Below, piece after piece: positions 33,382 through 36,334 of a DNA stretch of 36,334 nucleotides (positions are counted from its first letter, which is position 1; each line of letters starts with the position of its first letter). The notes beneath the pieces are model-generated. The model made no database searches. It was not told the DNA's origin and saw only the letters and a program-made list of their open reading frames with translations. Where the stretch lies: NCBI GenBank assembly GCA_903895845.1, contig CAITVK010000047.1:1-36334 (forward strand), in the 5' to 3' direction. The DNA comes from an uncultured Chitinophagaceae bacterium. GTDB lineage: Bacteria; Bacteroidota; Bacteroidia; Chitinophagales; Chitinophagaceae. Both the position numbers and the translations under genes were made by a program.

Positions 33382-34580
33382 AAAGGAAAGCTTATTTTTC
33401 CCATACTTAGCTTTTGTATGGTTGATTGATTCTCTTTCGATGAAAAACCATTGCCACAAAGCGTTTCATTCGCCAAAACCGCAAATAATACCGCTTCTTT
33501 TGCATCGGGATGAATGCCTAAATCTCTTAAATCACGGAATTGAACAGTAGGTAATTGCGTTTGCAGATGCGCCATCAGCAACGGATTGTGTATTCCGCCG
33601 CCGCTTGCATAAATAGTGTACGTTTCTTTTGGTTTTATAGTGTGATTTAAAGCATCAACTATCATGTCGGCACTAAATTGATTCAGTGTTGCCATCACAT
33701 CATAATGGGAGAGGGGTTTTACGCCAGCAGATACCTTTGCTTTCTCTATATAATCCAGATTAAACAACTCTGGTCCTGTGCTTTTTGGGAATGCCTGTGC
33801 AAAAAATGTCTCCTCTTTTAGTTTAGTCAGCAATGTCTCGTTCACTTGTCCCTGTTTGGCAATAATAGCATCGTCATCGTAGTATTTATTTAGGAAATAT
33901 TTACGGATATAGGCATCCATCAGTGTATTCCCTGCGCCTATATCTGTACATAATACATCTTCCAGATGTCCATTTGCAGGCAAATAAGTAAAATTGGCAA
34001 TGCCCCCAATGTTTAGCATCACTCTGATTTCCGTTGGATGTGTAAACAACAAATAGTCACCATAAATAGCCAAAGGAGCTCCTTCTCCACCTGCTGCAAT
34101 GTGCTTTTGTCTGAAATCGCTTAGCGTAATGATGCCCGTTTCTACAGCCAGATGGTCGCCGTCGCCTATTTGCAGGGTTGCATTATCAAATTGTGCTTGT
34201 TGATGTAATCTCTTGGGTGCATGATAGATGGTTTGCCCGTGACTAGCAATTATATCCACCTTGTTTCTATCAATTTGCCATCTTTCTAGGCACATATTAA
34301 CCATTATTCCGTGCTGCTTGCCAATCCATCCATTCAATAGACAGAGCTTTTCCAAGTCCACCAGCTTCTTACTGAATACTTCCCTCACCATTGTTTTAAA
34401 TTCAGCGGTGTAAGCAACTGTTTCAAACTGCAAAAGGGTTAGGTTGGTATGTTTTCCTGCCCCCGAAAACTTACATAAAGCAATATCCAGTCCATCCAAA
34501 GAAGTCCCGCTCATCAATCCGATGATGAGACGTTCTTCTTTTTGGGCTATCGAATATAATTGCTCTATGTTTTTATTCAT
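33378..34580 (-). CDS. anmK: Anhydro-N-acetylmuramic acid kinase
   Basis: 400 residues. Converts 1,6-anhydro-MurNAc to MurNAc-6-phosphate in recycling of cell-wall fragments. Motifs: IIGLMSGTSLDGLDIAL near residue 19, IASHGQTIYHAPK, IGGIANFTYLPANG, CTDIGAGNTLMDAYI and YASGGGIHNPLLM, all of the AnmK/ASKHA kinase family. It starts 9 bp after the bioA stop, so the pair forms an operon. Its 3' end overlaps the convergent SRPBCC gene. Confidence 0.95.
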   Translation of the reverse strand: MNKNIEQLYSIAQKEERLIIGLMSGTSLDGLDIALCKFSGAGKHTNLTLLQFETVAYTAEFKTMVREVFSKKLVDLEKLCLLNGWIGKQHGIMVNMCLERWQIDRNKVDIIASHGQTIYHAPKRLHQQAQFDNATLQIGDGDHLAVETGIITLSDFRQKHIAAGGEGAPLAIYGDYLLFTHPTEIRVMLNIGGIANFTYLPANGHLEDVLCTDIGAGNTLMDAYIRKYFLNKYYDDDAIIAKQGQVNETLLTKLKEETFFAQAFPKSTGPELFNLDYIEKAKVSAGVKPLSHYDVMATLNQFSADMIVDALNHTIKPKETYTIYASGGGIHNPLLMAHLQTQLPTVQFRDLRDLGIHPDAKEAVLFAVLANETLCGNGFSSKENQSTIQKLSMGKISFPF

Positions 34581-34589
34581 TACAAATAA

Positions 34590-35999
34590 TTATTGCAAAA
34601 TGGTCAAGATAACATCATATACTATTTCCAGTTCTTCCTCCGTAATGCAATAGGGGGGCATGATATATACCGTATTGCCTAGCGGACGCATATAAACCCC
34701 CTCATCCAATGCCTTTTGGGTGATATTTCCTGCAATATTATTCAGGTATTCGTCTTTTCCCTCCGCTATTTCGAAGGCGATGATGGTTCCTAGTGTCCGG
34801 ATGTTTTTTATTGTGAGCCGTGAGTTGTAAGTTGTGAGTCGTTCTGCAAAGAGTTTGTTTTGTTCCGTTATCCATTCTATCTGATTGAAGCAATCTTCCA
34901 GCATCAATAAGTCCAGACTGGCCAATGCGGCGGTACAAGCCAATGGATTTGCTGTAAAAGAATGCCCATGAAAGAAAGTTTTTAGCTTGTCATCGCTCAA
35001 ATATGCCTGATAGATTCTATCTGTGCAAGCTGTTACACCCAATGCCATTGTTCCTCCCGTAATCCCCTTGCTAAGGCAGATAATATCGGGACGTTCCTCC
35101 ATATATTCACTTGCAAACAGCTTTCCTGTTCGTCCAAAACCTGTCATTACCTCATCGGCAATGCAAATAATGTCGTGTTGTTTCACTGTTTTCAGCAATT
35201 CATTCATCCAGTGGGCATCATACATCCTCATGCCACCGGCACCTTGCACCAATGGCTCATAAATAAAAGCTGCTATTGCTGTTCCTTCTTTGTTAATGGT
35301 ATTTTTAAGCTCCTCAATATTGGTAGCCGAAGGCGTATCAATAAAAAGTACTTCAAAAAGTTTGTCATGAAACGCCAATGTAAATACACTCCTGTCACTC
35401 ACGCTCATTGCGCCAAACGTATCCCCGTGATAGGCATCATTGAAGGCCAAAATCTTGTTGCGCTTTCCGTTTGCCGCTTTCCGTTTACCGTCATCCGTTG
35501 ACCGATTACCGCTATCTAAGCGTTCTTCGGTCAACGGTTTTCTGCTTTCGGTTAACGGTAAACGGTTAACGGTCGACTGTTCACGGTTGACGGTTGACGG
35601 TTGGCTGTCTTCCCTTCCATTCCACCAATATTGCAAAGACATCTTCAAAGCAACCTCTGTTGAGGTACTTCCGTTGTCGCTATAGAATATTTTTGAGAAG
35701 TTGTTGGGAAGATTTGGCAACAAACGCTCAGCCAAAGCAACAGCAGGCTCATGTGTGAACCCGGCAAATATCACTTGCTCCAGTGTCATGGCTTGTTTGT
35801 ACAGCTTTTCGGCAATATAGGGGTGCGCATGACCATGAATCGTAACCCACCAGCTGCTTATTGCATCAATATACTCATTTCCCGTCTCATCAAAGAGCAA
35901 AGTCCCCTTTCCTTTGACGATAGGTATTGGAGGCAGCCTATTTTTTTGGTGTGTAAACGGATGCCATATCACTTCATAATCTCTTTCCTGCAATGTCAT
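34590..35999 (-). CDS. bioA: Adenosylmethionine-8-amino-7-oxononanoate aminotransferase with an in-frame insertion
   Basis: 469 residues, about 45-50 longer than usual BioA. PLP aminotransferase of biotin synthesis. HPFTHQKNRLPPIPI at the start, SSWWVTIHGHAHPYI, NGSTSTEVALKMSLQYW, AYHGDTFGAMSVSDR, IADEVMTGFGRTG and CLSKGITGG with the PLP Lys311 are all present. Between YWWNGRE and NKILAFNDAYHG, residues ~130-180 (DSQPSTVNREQSTVN...) are low-complexity and are encoded by a palindromic repeat (35460-35612). A second short repeat lies in TTYNSRLTIK (34811-34840). Both preserve the reading frame and all catalytic residues, so the enzyme is probably active. A -7-like box lies 4 bp upstream. Operon with anmK. 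Confidence 0.95.
   Translation of the reverse strand: MTLQERDYEVIWHPFTHQKNRLPPIPIVKGKGTLLFDETGNEYIDAISSWWVTIHGHAHPYIAEKLYKQAMTLEQVIFAGFTHEPAVALAERLLPNLPNNFSKIFYSDNGSTSTEVALKMSLQYWWNGREDSQPSTVNREQSTVNRLPLTESRKPLTEERLDSGNRSTDDGKRKAANGKRNKILAFNDAYHGDTFGAMSVSDRSVFTLAFHDKLFEVLFIDTPSATNIEELKNTINKEGTAIAAFIYEPLVQGAGGMRMYDAHWMNELLKTVKQHDIICIADEVMTGFGRTGKLFASEYMEERPDIICLSKGITGGTMALGVTACTDRIYQAYLSDDKLKTFFHGHSFTANPLACTAALASLDLLMLEDCFNQIEWITEQNKLFAERLTTYNSRLTIKNIRTLGTIIAFEIAEGKDEYLNNIAGNITQKALDEGVYMRPLGNTVYIMPPYCITEEELEIVYDVILTILQ
34811..34840 (-). repeat. Short GTGAG/TTGTAAG-type repeat inside bioA
   Basis: TTGTGAGCCGTGAGTTGTAA and the following GTTGTGAG words on the + strand repeat a degenerate ten-base unit within the bioA frame, coding for TTYNSRLTIK. 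Similar ACTCACAACTCAC words are common low-complexity intergenic repeats. The reading frame is preserved. Confidence 0.4.
35460..35612 (-). repeat. Palindromic repeat element inserted in frame in bioA
   Basis: About 153 bp, 51 codons, made of repeated CCGTCAACCGT / CCGTTTACCGT words in one half and CGGTCAACGG / ACGGTAAACGG words in the other. CCGTTTACCGT and ACGGTAAACGG are exact reverse complements, so the element can fold into a hairpin. It codes for a Ser/Thr/Asn/Arg-rich loop absent from ordinary BioA proteins. It behaves like a mobile palindromic element tolerated in a protein, as described in Rickettsia. Confidence 0.8.
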
Positions 36000-36003
36000 G
36001 CTG

Positions 36004-36011
36004 CAAATGTA
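36004..36011 (-). promoter_or_regulatory. TAnnTTTG -7 element immediately before bioA
   Basis: On the minus strand TACATTTG is followed by four bases (CAGC) and the bioA ATG. As for the ABC-F gene, a functional -7 box here would imply a leaderless transcript. A -33 element was not found. Confidence 0.4.
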
Positions 36012-36262
36012 TTGGAGGAAGTGATTTTATGGGAAATAGATTAGCGGAAGAGGGCGAAAGTTGCAAGGGGTAAGGCGTAAGCAATAAACCACTGGGTTAA
36101 TTGAAACAATCAACAACCATCAAAAGATTGTTAACCTCAATCTAATTCAATTGTACACTTGCTCTTAGAAGCTCCTTTCTATCCATAATCTACTAAAATT
36201 AATTATACTATCTGACCTAAAAATCCGCTTATCTACATTAATACCAAAAAGTTTCACGTTTA
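36012..36262. other. AT-rich intergenic stretch before the second array
   Basis: No gene or RNA recognised. The last 21 bases (36242-36262) align weakly with the array unit (about 12 of 21) and could be a decayed first unit. No TTTG was found at the right distance for the bioA -33 element. Confidence 0.35.
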
Positions 36263-36334
36263 TATATAAAAGTTGGATAAACATATATAAATCTTAGACG
36301 GAGATATATAAAAGCTGGAGATTTATATATAAAA
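36263..36334 (+). repeat. Degenerate 21-bp periodic array, cut by the window edge
   Basis: TATATAAA begins at 36263, 36284, 36305 and 36326, exactly every 21 bp. Units one and three share TATATAAAAG[T/C]TGGA; unit two is more decayed (TATATAAATCTTAGACGG). The fourth is truncated by the window end, so the array may continue. Period and the ATAYAAARG-like core match the larger array at 23261-23540. Confidence 0.75.

Overview
The window reads as chromosomal DNA of a Bacteroidota bacterium, most likely of the Chitinophagaceae or a close relative. The evidence is type IX secretion (T9SS) sorting domains at the ends of two secreted proteins, several TAnnTTTG promoter elements, A-rich leaders in place of strong Shine-Dalgarno sites, an ECF sigma factor followed by a membrane/beta-barrel gene, and moderate AT-richness. 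No genus can be fixed from the sequence alone.

Layout. (1) 1-830 is gene-poor and holds two copies of a 34-bp dyad-bearing motif. (2) 831-12104 is a run of six exported polysaccharide-degrading enzymes on the + strand: a GH29 alpha-L-fucosidase, a PL8-type chondroitin/hyaluronan lyase with a T9SS sorting domain, two paralogous beta-helix (pectate-lyase-superfamily) proteins and two formylglycine sulfatases. Together they suit a sulfated, fucose-bearing uronic-acid polymer such as fucosylated chondroitin sulfate. No SusC/SusD pair or GH88 lies in the window. (3) 12287-19328 holds small metabolic and regulatory genes: YciI-like, a YkgJ-like cysteine-cluster protein, an ECF sigma / anti-sigma-like barrel / lipoprotein operon, an esterase / SGNH hydrolase / ABM monooxygenase operon, and an MNT/HEPN toxin-antitoxin pair. 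(4) 19394-21286 is an ABC-F ATPase with a perfect-palindrome terminator. (5) 21466-24547 looks accessory. It holds a divergent serpin-like lipoprotein flanked by inverted GTTAGCA/TGCTAAC boxes, a 13-copy 21-bp tandem array whose variation is almost confined to two adjacent bases, a 232-residue helical plus FN3-like protein directly downstream of the array, and a MITE-like element carrying a near-consensus promoter. (6) 24565-31158 encodes a 2197-residue T9SS-exported repeat adhesin. (7) 31162-35999 holds folK, an orphan ABC-2 permease with an SRPBCC protein, anmK, and a bioA interrupted in frame by a palindromic repeat. (8) The right edge enters a second, degenerate 21-bp periodic array.

The most unusual element is the 21-bp array (23261-23540) with its small FN3-like partner gene (23597-24295), together with the second 21-bp array at 36263-36334, which shares an ATAYAAARG core. 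I know of no described system that fits them. Function is unknown, and what is offered here is structure plus testable hypotheses.
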